Positions 6,972-13,291 of a stretch of DNA of 42,986 nucleotides are shown here, in pieces (within the stretch, counting starts at the first letter, position 1; every line of letters starts with the position of its first letter). The stretch lies in IMG/VR virus record IMGVR_UViG_3300032282_006988, positions 1 through 42,986 of that record. The stretch is one strand, 5' to 3'. The position numbers were made by a program, and so were the translations under genes. Under the pieces are notes generated by a model. It did no database searches. It was not told the DNA's origin and saw only the letters and a list, made by a program, of their open reading frames with translations. The DNA comes from a virus.

Positions 6972-7343
6972 ATGAAGAAATTACTACTAATGTTCCTATT
7001 AGCGGCGTCATTGATGGCTGCTCAAACTCAAGTCAATCCGTCTGAAACAATTTTCACGGCTTCCAAAGTGACATTCACCGCGACAGTCGATGGTACAACT
7101 CCAATCACAGTTGCTTGGTACAAAGACAATGTGCTGCTCACAACAAATGTAACCACCACAGCAAATCAAACGGCGGTGGTAAATGATGTACTAACTTTCA
7201 CCAGCATTCAATTGACTGATGCTGGAACATATAAGGTAGTTGCCACGAATGTAGCAGGAACTGGGGAAAGCAGTCCATTGGCAGTTATTGTTGTTACTCC
7301 AGTTGGTCCAAACAACGTAAAGATTTTCATCAAGCGGGGATAA
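6972..7343 (+). CDS. Secreted single Ig-like domain protein
   Basis: A 123-aa protein: signal peptide (MKKLLLMFLLAASLMAA) and one I-set-type immunoglobulin domain with the strand motif ITVAWYKDNVLL (Trp core) and LTDAGTYKVVATNVAG (the D-x-G-x-Y tyrosine corner). Ig modules in tailed phages usually decorate virion surfaces and bind carbohydrate weakly, but those are normally part of structural proteins. A signal peptide on a free Ig domain points to export through the host inner membrane. A strong terminator follows directly. Confidence 0.8.
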   Translation: MKKLLLMFLLAASLMAAQTQVNPSETIFTASKVTFTATVDGTTPITVAWYKDNVLLTTNVTTTANQTAVVNDVLTFTSIQLTDAGTYKVVATNVAGTGESSPLAVIVVTPVGPNNVKIFIKRG

Positions 7344-7425
7344 TACTATAAATAGTTAATTGTAAAAAACCCCTCGTTTTGAGGGGTTTTTTGTTTGTAT
7401 ATAATATATACACTATTTATAGTAT
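7343..7425. repeat. 14-bp perfect inverted repeat around a terminator
   Basis: ATACTATAAATAGT (7343-7356) and its exact reverse complement (7412-7425) flank the hairpin at 7364-7392. Each arm contains TATAAATA on one strand, the T4 late-promoter consensus, in opposite orientations. It may be a pair of divergent or convergent late promoters, or a longer cruciform around the terminator. Confidence 0.7.
7364..7392 (+). terminator. Rho-independent terminator
   Basis: Stem ACCCCTC/GAGGGGT with loop GTTTT, an A-run before and a T-run after, 20 nt past the Ig-domain gene. The flanking A-run makes it potentially bidirectional. Confidence 0.9.
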
Positions 7426-7439
7426 ATAATACCACTACT

Positions 7440-8054
7440 ATGAAGAAAATATACTTAATCTTGTTATTGATTGCAACGGTGAGTTTAGCCGCTGTGGCAG
7501 TAAAGAATATCACAACTGGAACAAGTTATCGACTGACCGCATCTGATTCCGAGACACTGATAAATTTTAACCCACCACCATCCACAACCACATTTAGAAT
7601 TGTCATACCATTGGAAAGTGCTACACGAGATACATTCACCGTTGGTACAAGAGTATATGGCAGCAGCCTCGTTGATAAACCAATGTTGATTTCATGTGAT
7701 GCGGGTGTAACAATCATCAACCCAGATAATGCTTTTAGAACAAAGCACTTGGGTTCCAAATGGGCACTTACTAAAATAAAGAGGAATGTATGGCTGTTAG
7801 AAGGTGATTTGTATAGTACAGAAATTGATGCTTATGTTGGTGACGATGTAACAATCAAAGCCGAAGTTGATCCAAACGCAACAGGACCATTTGTTTTTAC
7901 ATGGTACAAGGGTGGAGCGGCATTGATTGGCCAAACCAATGCGAGCCTCAAATTATCAAACATAAAAATCACCGATTCTGGAAATTATAAAGTTGACGTA
8001 AACAACAACATCGGATATTCTTCCAGTGAAATAACAAATTTAATTGTTAGATAA
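7440..8054 (+). CDS. Secreted protein with C-terminal Ig-like domain
   Basis: A 204-aa protein, starting at the ATG at 7440 because a signal peptide (MKKIYLILLLIATVSLAAVA) begins there; an upstream in-frame ATG at 7395 would put 15 residues ahead of it. Residues about 20-125 form a beta-rich domain (TTGTSYRLTASDSETLINF) that resembles phage-fibre-associated sandwich modules. Residues about 130-204 are an Ig domain with FTWYKGGAALIG and ITDSGNYKVDVNN. It forms a pair with the preceding Ig protein. Confidence 0.75.
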   Translation: MKKIYLILLLIATVSLAAVAVKNITTGTSYRLTASDSETLINFNPPPSTTTFRIVIPLESATRDTFTVGTRVYGSSLVDKPMLISCDAGVTIINPDNAFRTKHLGSKWALTKIKRNVWLLEGDLYSTEIDAYVGDDVTIKAEVDPNATGPFVFTWYKGGAALIGQTNASLKLSNIKITDSGNYKVDVNNNIGYSSSEITNLIVR

Positions 8055-8062
8055 AATTTTAT

Positions 8063-8137
8063 ACCCCTATCATTCAATGTATAGGATTGTGCGCTTCTAA
8101 CGCACCAATGTTGGTTAGATTCCAACTAGGGGTACCA
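8063..8137 (+). tRNA. tRNA-Arg(TCT)
   Basis: Acceptor ACCCCTA pairs with TAGGGGT. The D stem is ATTC/GGAT. The anticodon stem GTGCG/CGCAC holds loop CTTCTAA (anticodon TCT, reading AGA/AGG). T arm GTTGG-TTAGATT-CCAAC, discriminator A, encoded CCA. It begins 8 nt after the Ig-domain gene. Confidence 0.93.
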
Positions 8138-8204
8138 TTTTCTTCAACTTTATAAAAACATTATATAATAAGTAAACAAAAGTCGTATTATTATAAGAAA
8201 ATAC

Positions 8205-8233
8205 TTGACTTTTTATAAAATATGAGTCATAGT
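8205..8233 (+). promoter_or_regulatory. Sigma70-like promoter (TTGACT, 17 nt, CATAGT)
   Basis: -35 at 8205-8210 and -10 at 8228-8233. The stretch TTGACTTTTTATAAAA recurs at 17553 with the same -10, so this is a repeated phage promoter. Expected start near 8241, giving a leader of about 60 nt before the 24-aa ORF. Confidence 0.8.
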
Positions 8234-8256
8234 TATGGCTGTTGGGGTTAGAATAG

Positions 8257-8290
8257 TCATATAACCTACGGGTCTGTGACTCTTATATGA
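8257..8290 (+). promoter_or_regulatory. Leader with two mutually exclusive hairpins
   Basis: TCATATAA (8257-8264) can pair perfectly with TTATATGA (8283-8290), ending just at the AAAGGA ribosome-binding site. The overlapping segments AGTCA (8255-8259) and TGACT (8277-8281) can pair instead. Such exclusive folds next to a binding site suggest a switch, but this is inference from a short stretch of AT-rich sequence. Confidence 0.4.
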
Positions 8291-8302
8291 AAGGATACAT
8301 CT

Positions 8303-8377
8303 ATGGTCATTGCTATAGCATGTTACGCTGTTCTTGGCTTGATTGTCATTGCAGACAGCGATTATAACAGCAAATAA
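8303..8377 (+). CDS. 24-aa single-helix membrane peptide
   Basis: ATG at 8303 preceded by AAAGGA at 7-nt spacing, encoding MVIAIACYAVLGLIVIADSD and four more residues. The first 17 residues are hydrophobic enough for one membrane span. It has its own promoter (8205-8233), leader and terminator (8392-8426), so a monocistronic unit is built around it. It could also be a small RNA with a chance ORF. Function unknown. Confidence 0.55.
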   Translation: MVIAIACYAVLGLIVIADSDYNSK

Positions 8378-8391
8378 AACAGTAAATAACG

Positions 8392-8426
8392 AAAAAGGAC
8401 AGAGAAAGCTCTGTCCTTTTTTATTT
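8392..8426 (+). terminator. Rho-independent terminator
   Basis: Stem AAAGGACAGAG/CTCTGTCCTTT with loop AAAG and a long T-run. It closes the small transcription unit that starts at 8205. Confidence 0.9.
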
Positions 8427-8490
8427 TAATAAATATCTCGCAGCGGTCGTGAGTATTTGGGGGTTATCAAATGACCAATTGATTTCAATA

Positions 8491-8520
8491 AAAAACCCAC
8501 CTTTCGGTGGGTTTTGTTTT
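8491..8520. terminator. Bidirectional terminator
   Basis: AAAACCCACC-TTTC-GGTGGGTTTT with A-run and T-run on opposite sides, directly at the stop of the minus-strand RlaP gene. The same stem-loop recurs at 10791-10814. Confidence 0.85.
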
Positions 8521-9234
8521 TTACATTAGATACGGTAGATATGCTCTGCGAAGAACATCATTTGCATATTTATGATCAAATTCATAATTGAATTTGCGAT
8601 CTTCATATGCTTTCTTCATGAATGATTCGGCAAGATCAAATTTGTTGTTTACTTGGGCAATTGTATATTTGTGTGGTTGCGTTTTGATATCAAACAATTC
8701 TCTCCACACATTTTCATTTTCCATTTTTATATTGACTGGGAAGTAGCCTTTTAGGAAAAACGTTTCACCACAAAATCCAAGACGCAGCAATTGCGTTGCA
8801 TTTTTTGGAGAGAACCCGTGTTTGTCTAATTGAGCCTTACGTTTGCTACCAAGCCGACCTGTGCGTTCGCCGTTGGCAAGACGCCGTTCTCCCTGTATAT
8901 AACCAAGCAAGCATCTAAACATCTTGTCTGTGTCAAGAAACTTGAACTTGTTTGTTTGTATTTCTTCAAATACATCACTTGTCTCAAGCAAGTTGTCAGA
9001 GAATAGTATTTCAAGAGCACCTGTATTGCCATTACGAAGAAGCTCAAAAAACTTGCGAACTTCATAATAAACTATGTCGTCAGTTTCCTGTTTCTGAAGA
9101 TGATCCATACGCTCCAACCCAAGTATCTTGGATGGATCTTCATTTATGAACACACCTCTATAATCAAGGTCAGACTCTGGAGTATTGAGTCCATATGCCG
9201 TACTGCCTCCCAAAGCTTTTACTAACATTTTCAT
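8521..9234 (-). CDS. RlaP-type nucleotidyltransferase
   Basis: A 237-aa protein from the ATG at 9234 (a 239-aa reading from 9240 is possible, but that codon lies upstream of the expected transcription start). It carries the polymerase-beta-fold signature GGSTAYGLNTPESDLDYRGV at the N terminus (GS motif then SDxD acids) and the long helical C-terminal region of the RlaP/YcgL-like family (COG3541). These proteins are named for their association with RNA ligases, and are thought to add nucleotides to RNA ends or act in RNA repair. It is a single-gene unit with its own promoter and terminator. Confidence 0.8.
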   Translation of the reverse strand: MKMLVKALGGSTAYGLNTPESDLDYRGVFINEDPSKILGLERMDHLQKQETDDIVYYEVRKFFELLRNGNTGALEILFSDNLLETSDVFEEIQTNKFKFLDTDKMFRCLLGYIQGERRLANGERTGRLGSKRKAQLDKHGFSPKNATQLLRLGFCGETFFLKGYFPVNIKMENENVWRELFDIKTQPHKYTIAQVNNKFDLAESFMKKAYEDRKFNYEFDHKYANDVLRRAYLPYLM

Positions 9235-9241
9235 GCTCATA

Positions 9242-9269
9242 TATTCAATAAAAAGTAGAGTTTTGTCAA
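9242..9269 (-). promoter_or_regulatory. Sigma70-like promoter for RlaP
   Basis: On the minus strand, -35 TTGACA (9269-9264), 16-nt spacer, -10 TGAATA (9247-9242). The ATG at 9234 follows after 7 nt, so the transcript would be leaderless; this decides that start over the one at 9240. Confidence 0.6.
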
Positions 9270-9311
9270 GATTATTCTATATTTATACATGAACTTAAAA
9301 TAATATAAATT

Positions 9312-9953
9312 ATGGCAACAACAACATTTACTTCAAACGGCACTTTCGTTACGCTCACAGCGTTGGCAGTAACGATGTCTGCGGTCGGTGCCGGTGGCGC
9401 TGGCAGCACAGGTGGATCAGGTGGATCTGGTGGATCTTATGCAGAATCATACAGAACACTCAAATCGGGATCTTATACAATAGTCGTAGGACAAGCAACC
9501 GCAACCGATGGTGGAAATTCATACATCGTGTCTGGTTCTGGAGAAATTCTCTTGAGAGCACCTGGTGGAAAGCAAGATGGTTCCATTGCACATCAAGAAG
9601 TGTTGCTAACCGGAAGTAAGTATGCATATTATGGTGGCTATTCTGCTGACTTTCAAGGATATGCCAGTTACAACGGCTCTGGCGGCGGCGGTGGTGGTGG
9701 ACAGACCGGAAATGGCGGAAATGGAACGAGTGCATTTTTCTCTACACCAAACACACCAGCATCTGGTGGGTTGGGAAATGCTACATCTGGAAACGGTGGA
9801 GCAGGTGCATTTTATAACGCAGGCGCAAGTCTGAATGGCGTGATACCAGCAGGAGCCGGTGTATTTCCAGGCGGAGGTGGCGGTGGATCGTATGACTATG
9901 GTGCATCAACAGCCGGTTCTGGAGCAAATGGCGTGGTAACCATCAAGTCTTAA
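9312..9953 (+). CDS. Glycine-rich tail-fibre/adhesin-type protein
   Basis: A 213-aa protein that begins TTTFTSNGTFVTLTALAVTM, the start pattern of the phage Gly_rich domain (often F-x-S-x-G-x-W/F-x-V). Poly-glycine stretches follow (GGAGSTGGSGGSGG, GSGGGGGGG, FPGGGGGGS), as in the glycine-rich adhesins of T-even-like phages that form polyglycine II sandwiches at fibre tips. There is no signal peptide, so it is a virion protein rather than an exported one. It is upstream of a terminator and has no TTGACA promoter, in line with late expression. Confidence 0.7.
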   Translation: MATTTFTSNGTFVTLTALAVTMSAVGAGGAGSTGGSGGSGGSYAESYRTLKSGSYTIVVGQATATDGGNSYIVSGSGEILLRAPGGKQDGSIAHQEVLLTGSKYAYYGGYSADFQGYASYNGSGGGGGGGQTGNGGNGTSAFFSTPNTPASGGLGNATSGNGGAGAFYNAGASLNGVIPAGAGVFPGGGGGGSYDYGASTAGSGANGVVTIKS

Positions 9954-9975
9954 AGTTCAAATTAGTTTCACAAAC

Positions 9976-10008
9976 AAAAAACCCCGCAAATCGCGGGGTT
10001 TCTTTTTT
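9976..10008. terminator. Bidirectional terminator
   Basis: Stem AACCCCGC/GCGGGGTT with flanking A- and T-runs, between the convergent glycine-rich protein gene and the macro-domain gene. Confidence 0.85.
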
Positions 10009-10513
10009 AGTTCATATCAAGGCGATAAATTATCACATCGTTGGGATAATCATCAAATGCCACTTCAATGAGTCGAGAAACAATGTCCCAAATTCCACCT
10101 CCGCGAAAACTTCCCATTTGATATGGAAATCCAACAGATGGAACGGGCAGGTCCATATCATTTTCTGTCAAATATTTAGACATACCCTCAAGAGCATTAT
10201 ATAATGCATCATAGTTGGTTTGTCTCACTCCCTTACCATATAGATTTTGACCATATAGATTGAAAATCTTTTTGATTTGAGTACCATGCTTATTGTATTG
10301 TTCCATTGGAATATATGCCATGCTGAAATTACCAAGAGTGTTTGACTTCTTTGACGCACACAATGTATCCACAGCATAAGCATCGGGATACATTTCACAA
10401 ATAGTGCGAGCAATGCCACTTCCAAATGTATTTTGACAATTGGCTTGATGACCAATTACCTCAACATCTTTAGCAAGCAATAGATTACCTTCTTTGTAAA
10501 TTAGTTTTTTCAT
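10007..10513 (-). CDS. Macro-domain protein (ADP-ribose binding/hydrolysis)
   Basis: A 168-aa protein covering one macro domain: VEVIGHQANCQNTFGSGIA (about residues 17-35, the Asn and Gly-rich ribose/phosphate loop) and VGFPYQMGSFRGGGIWDIV (about 127-145, the second phosphate loop and Trp). The family binds ADP-ribose and often removes it from proteins or nucleic acids or cleaves ADP-ribose-1''-phosphate from tRNA splicing. In a phage it could undo host ADP-ribosylation or serve RNA repair next to RlaP and the RNA ligase. It is a single-gene unit with its own promoter. Confidence 0.85.
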   Translation of the reverse strand: MKKLIYKEGNLLLAKDVEVIGHQANCQNTFGSGIARTICEMYPDAYAVDTLCASKKSNTLGNFSMAYIPMEQYNKHGTQIKKIFNLYGQNLYGKGVRQTNYDALYNALEGMSKYLTENDMDLPVPSVGFPYQMGSFRGGGIWDIVSRLIEVAFDDYPNDVIIYRLDMN

Positions 10514-10519
10514 TACAAC

Positions 10520-10547
10520 ATTCTTGCTAAAAAAATAAAAAAGTCAA
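10520..10547 (-). promoter_or_regulatory. Sigma70-like promoter for the macro-domain gene
   Basis: Minus strand TTGACT (10547-10542), 16-nt spacer, AAGAAT (10525-10520). Only 6 nt separate the -10 from the ATG at 10513, so the mRNA should begin at or near the start codon. Confidence 0.6.
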
Positions 10548-10589
10548 GACTTATTTTATATCACTTTTGTTAGATTTTATAATATTTAT

Positions 10590-10787
10590 ATGTATATGAC
10601 ACTTATACCTGGCCCAAACAATGAAATGATTACCGCAGTTGCCGTAATTCCGCATGATTACCAACCAAATGCTGCTTCACCGATAGCATCATTTACTCCA
10701 ACCGTTGCTGGAAACTGGAACACATCACCAACCACTGTTCAAGCAGCGTTGGATGAACTTGCTTCAAGAATAAAAGCACTTGAATAA
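10590..10787 (+). CDS. Small fibre/whisker-type structural protein
   Basis: A 65-aa protein (or 63 aa from the second ATG at 10596). Its C-terminal half, WNTSPTTVQAALDELASRIKALE, is the segment often found in phage fibre and head-decoration proteins just before or in a trimeric coiled coil. The N-terminal half (PGPNNEMITAVAVIPHDYQPN) is not recognised. It lies in the plus-strand fibre series and ends at a strong terminator. A virion role is inferred. Confidence 0.6.
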   Translation: MYMTLIPGPNNEMITAVAVIPHDYQPNAASPIASFTPTVAGNWNTSPTTVQAALDELASRIKALE

Positions 10788-10790
10788 AAC

Positions 10791-10819
10791 AAAACCCACC
10801 TTTCGGTGGGTTTTCTTTT
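10791..10819. terminator. Bidirectional terminator
   Basis: AAAACCCACC-TTTC-GGTGGGTTTT, same stem-loop as at 8491, between the small fibre-type gene and the convergent phosphoesterase operon. Confidence 0.88.
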
Positions 10820-11468
10820 ATGCGTCTTTGCCGTGATGGTCTGGTGCAACTGTGCTGCGCGGACTCAATTCTCTGACAATTTCATTCCATTCAACTGGAC
10901 GACGTTTCCATTCCCAACCAACATCCAATCTTTGCAGGGTTGTATCTTCTTTTAGATTGCGGTGACAATGACCGTGAATATGATACGCACCTTTGCTGAT
11001 ATGATTCCATGAAGCAATTGGATAATGAGTTAGCACAACTGCTCTGCCATCAATTGTAATTTCTGCATAATGACCAAGAAATGTGAATGGACTGTTTGGA
11101 TAATTCAATGGATATATCTCCACATCATCTGCCAACAATCCAATGTCTGCTCTACAGAAATCATATAACTGTTGCATACCAGCATTATGATTGCCCCAAA
11201 TAAAATATTGCTGTTTGCATGATAGATGCACAATTCGTTTAGCATAATCCAATGAGTTTGGTCCAGCACCAATAACAGCATCACCAAGATTGAATACAAT
11301 ATCATTTGGACCAATATGATCATTCAACATTTGATGTGTATGAGCATATGCTTCGTTGATATTGGTATATTGACGAGGACCAAGAATAAATGGTTTATCA
11401 TGACCCAAATGTAGGTCAGACACAAACCAAATCTTTTGGTCACTTGATTTTAGACTAATTTTCTTCAT
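10818..11468 (-). CDS. Calcineurin-like metallophosphoesterase
   Basis: A 216-aa enzyme with the full dimetal motif set: DLHLGH (residues about 18-23), NLGDAV (about 60-65), GNHN (about 92-95), LTHYPIASW (about 145) and GHCH (about 165). It belongs to the small single-domain phosphoesterases common in large phages, which act on nucleotides or RNA/DNA ends. It is the last gene of a five-gene minus-strand operon; its ATG directly follows the stop of the preceding ORF (TAAATG). Substrate unknown; 2',3'-end processing in RNA repair is a possibility given the neighbours. Confidence 0.85.
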   Translation of the reverse strand: MKKISLKSSDQKIWFVSDLHLGHDKPFILGPRQYTNINEAYAHTHQMLNDHIGPNDIVFNLGDAVIGAGPNSLDYAKRIVHLSCKQQYFIWGNHNAGMQQLYDFCRADIGLLADDVEIYPLNYPNSPFTFLGHYAEITIDGRAVVLTHYPIASWNHISKGAYHIHGHCHRNLKEDTTLQRLDVGWEWKRRPVEWNEIVRELSPRSTVAPDHHGKDA

Positions 11469-11564
11469 TTAAATATTTTTTTCTATAAATTCTTTTATCT
11501 TTAGTTGTTGTTTTTCATAAGAACTATGTTCTAATAGCAGTCCTTTTTTAATTTCCAATTTCAT
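11469..11564 (-). CDS. 31-aa peptide in minus-strand operon
   Basis: ATG at 11564 overlaps the stop of the previous ORF (ATGA), and its TAA abuts the phosphoesterase ATG. It encodes MKLEIKKGLLLEHSSYEKQQ and 11 more residues, charged and helical. No family recognised. The chain of overlaps is the main support. Confidence 0.45.
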   Translation of the reverse strand: MKLEIKKGLLLEHSSYEKQQLKIKEFIEKNI

Positions 11565-11731
11565 GTTATCGTATCGTTGTATATATCCAAGTATTTGTCT
11601 ATCAGCAATTTTGCTACTCGCACACCAACTGGATTGTTGGTTTTTTCAAAGTGCTCTTTCTTTTTACTCCAATATTCCAAATCTTTTTTGATTTTTTCTT
11701 TGGTGTAATATATAGTATTACCTGTTTCCAT
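11561..11731 (-). CDS. 56-aa protein in minus-strand operon
   Basis: ATG at 11731 lies inside the end of the upstream 160-aa gene (14-nt overlap), and the stop overlaps the next start. It encodes METGNTIYYTKEKIKKDLEY, continuing to KTNNPVGVRVAKLLIDKYLD; Lys-rich and helical. No family recognised. Confidence 0.5.
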   Translation of the reverse strand: METGNTIYYTKEKIKKDLEYWSKKKEHFEKTNNPVGVRVAKLLIDKYLDIYNDTIT

Positions 11732-12200
11732 TGATAATAGGGTTTTGAGAAATCAGTGCATATACAAGTTGACTTTCATATTGATACAAATCTTTTAAGT
11801 TTCTATCCAAGATATCTCTTACTGTAAAGAATGCCGCAGGGCCGAGATATTTAAATTCTCGGTCATAACCATATGAAGCCCAAAGGTCGCCTCGCCAAAA
11901 ATCTGGACCACCGCAGTTGTCCCAATACCAACCAAAATGAAGATATGGATGAGCAGCCTTGTTGTCGGCTACAATTCCAGTTGGTTTGCTAAAGTTGAGC
12001 ACATAACCATGTTCTGCGATACATCCACCTTCGGTGAAGGTCCATCCATTCTTGTTCAAGAATTTGGCAACTTTGTTGTTTGCCTTCACTCTAGCAATGG
12101 CGTCTTTTCTCGGCATGTCATATTTCAACATGTCCATATAAGTGGTCACATTGTTTGTTTCTGCCCAAGTGGGCAATTTAAATTTTTTCATTGTTTTCAT
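11718..12200 (-). CDS. Protein of unknown function
   Basis: A 160-aa protein with no motif I recognise; WTFTEGGCIAEHGYVLNF and HFGWYWDNCGGPDFW are aromatic-rich segments. ATG at 12200 overlaps the stop of the zinc-finger-like gene (ATGA), and a good Shine-Dalgarno, GGAGGA, lies 8-9 nt upstream. A second Met (12191) is possible. Second gene of the operon. Confidence 0.6.
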   Translation of the reverse strand: MKTMKKFKLPTWAETNNVTTYMDMLKYDMPRKDAIARVKANNKVAKFLNKNGWTFTEGGCIAEHGYVLNFSKPTGIVADNKAAHPYLHFGWYWDNCGGPDFWRGDLWASYGYDREFKYLGPAAFFTVRDILDRNLKDLYQYESQLVYALISQNPIINGNR

Positions 12201-12475
12201 TGTAATCTTCCTCCACCAACCAACACATTACGAAGTGTGCTAGACTGACCCTTGCGGCTAGTCTTGGCCTTGAAGTCGGCAAATGTGTCTGGCAGCATAA
12301 CTTGCAGAAATCCAGCCGTCTTGTGCTCATATACTTGTGCACCCATATACCTAGATTGAGATACACCACGCTTTGCACAACGTAGGCAAACACGCAGACC
12401 AAGCTCTGCACGCGCAGACTCAATAGGCTCGGAGCAACAAGAACACGGATTTTTGTGTAGAGTAAAACCATTCAT
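12197..12475 (-). CDS. Small putative zinc-binding protein
   Basis: A 92-aa protein with paired cysteines: CSCC at about residues 11-14 and CLRC at about 30-33 (within RVCLRCAKRG), the spacing of a treble-clef or ribbon zinc site. The C-terminal half is basic (FKAKTSRKGQSS). First gene of the minus-strand operon; its ATG is 9 nt past the -10 box. A nucleic-acid-binding role is plausible but not shown. Confidence 0.6.
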   Translation of the reverse strand: MNGFTLHKNPCSCCSEPIESARAELGLRVCLRCAKRGVSQSRYMGAQVYEHKTAGFLQVMLPDTFADFKAKTSRKGQSSTLRNVLVGGGRLQ

Positions 12476-12484
12476 ATACCGAAA

Positions 12485-12512
12485 ATAATAGAGTAAGTAT
12501 ATAAAAAGTCAA
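12485..12512 (-). promoter_or_regulatory. Sigma70-like promoter of the phosphoesterase operon
   Basis: Minus strand TTGACT (12512-12507), 16-nt spacer, TATTAT (12490-12485). The ATG at 12475 begins 9 nt downstream of the -10. It diverges from the tmRNA promoter. Confidence 0.7.
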
Positions 12513-12554
12513 GTAGAAAGTGATTTTTTTCTTCTGCGAAAAAAATAAAAAGCA

Positions 12555-12586
12555 TTGACATGCTCACGATATGTGATACTTATAGT
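12555..12586 (+). promoter_or_regulatory. Probable promoter of the structured-RNA/tmRNA unit
   Basis: TTGACA at 12555-12560. The -10 is ambiguous: GATACT (12575-12580, spacer 14, preceded by TGT) or TATAGT (12581-12586, spacer 20). Either would drive the RNA genes downstream. Confidence 0.5.
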
Positions 12587-12612
12587 AGCAGTTCTTTGAT
12601 ACAACTTTTGAA

Positions 12613-12780
12613 GCATGTAGGGTAGTTAAAAGGGCCGCTGTTTAGGAAACTCGCGGTCATTCTTCTACGACAATATAGTAGGCACCAAGTTTTCTTGTTT
12701 AAAAGCCGAAGTCACGAAGATAGGACGAATTCCCCGAATGGAACTCCGGTACTGGCTCCCAAAAACCAGTCCCTACATGT
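12613..12780 (+). ncRNA. Unidentified structured RNA upstream of tmRNA
   Basis: A 9-bp perfect closing stem (CATGTAGGG 12614-12622 with CCCTACATG 12771-12779) encloses several hairpins: GGCCGC/GCGGTC at 12633-12658 with inner GTTT/AAAC, CTAC/GTAG around 12664-12681, and ACTGG/CCAGT around 12750-12770. A T-rich run follows the closing stem. No credible ORF fits this stretch. It could be a separate small RNA or the processed 5' leader of the tmRNA precursor. I do not recognise the family. Confidence 0.55.
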
Positions 12781-12791
12781 TTTCTTTTAAT

Positions 12792-13183
12792 GGGCTCGTT
12801 TTTAGATTCTACTCTATAGAATGAGTACAAGCCGCAAGCACAGAGTCCAACGTCTCTGTATAATACCCGTTGGAAAACATAAATGCTAAGAGAAATCTTG
12901 CAAAGGTGTCTTTTCTTTCTGTTCGCAAGAACAGCGGAGCCGAGACACTTGTCGCAGCCTAATAAAATAGGCTGTCCGTTGTCCTTGTGACACAGATAAT
13001 AAGTAAACAACGTTCATCATCTGGCCGTTTGTGTGAGATAGAAGATGGTAGCACAAATCAAATACTAAACTTCAACTTCAATGTGGTGCTCTACCAAACA
13101 TTGATGTATTATAAGAGATAAGCTTGTATATGTTTGTAAGCTTTTTATATAGCACCCGGATGCAACTTCCGGCGAGTCCACCA
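12792..13183 (+). ncRNA. ssrA: Transfer-messenger RNA (tmRNA)
   Basis: A 392-nt one-piece tmRNA. Acceptor GGGCTCG (12792-12798) pairs with CGAGTCC (13173-13179), followed by A and encoded CCA. The T arm is CCGGA-TGCAACT-TCCGG. TTTAGATTCTAC matches the usual GGATTCGAC block. Helix 2 is TACAAGC (12826-12832) with GCTTGTA (13122-13128). Pseudoknot 1 is ACAGAG/CTCTGT interleaved with CCAACG/CGTTGG (last at 12868-12873). Eleven nt later a GCT resume codon at 12885 opens a 25-codon tag beginning AKRNLAK and ending ETLVAA, then TAATAA inside a CAGCCTA/TAGGCTG hairpin. It rescues stalled ribosomes and tags the products. T-loop base 55 is G instead of T. Confidence 0.95.
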
Positions 13184-13213
13184 TTTTATAACATATATAC
13201 GTAGGAAATTTTC

Positions 13214-13241
13214 TTGACTGAAAGCTTTTCTGGTGTATAGT
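13214..13241 (+). promoter_or_regulatory. Sigma70-like promoter (TTGACT, 16 nt, TATAGT)
   Basis: -35 at 13214-13219, -10 at 13236-13241. Leader of about 43 nt to the ATG at 13292, longer than at most other units here; no clear Shine-Dalgarno is seen. Confidence 0.75.
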
Positions 13242-13291
13242 TATTCGTACTTTACGTAAGTCGTGAAGATAAACAATAATATATAAAATAT

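Noticed and set aside
12699-13010. 103-aa minus-strand ORF
   Set aside because: It overlaps the structured RNA and the tmRNA on the opposite strand; composition is arbitrary and no start signal is seen.
13122-13145. AAGCTT hairpin plus T-run as a terminator
   Set aside because: The 5' arm pairs better with 12826-12832 as tmRNA helix 2, and the tRNA-like 3' end follows after it.
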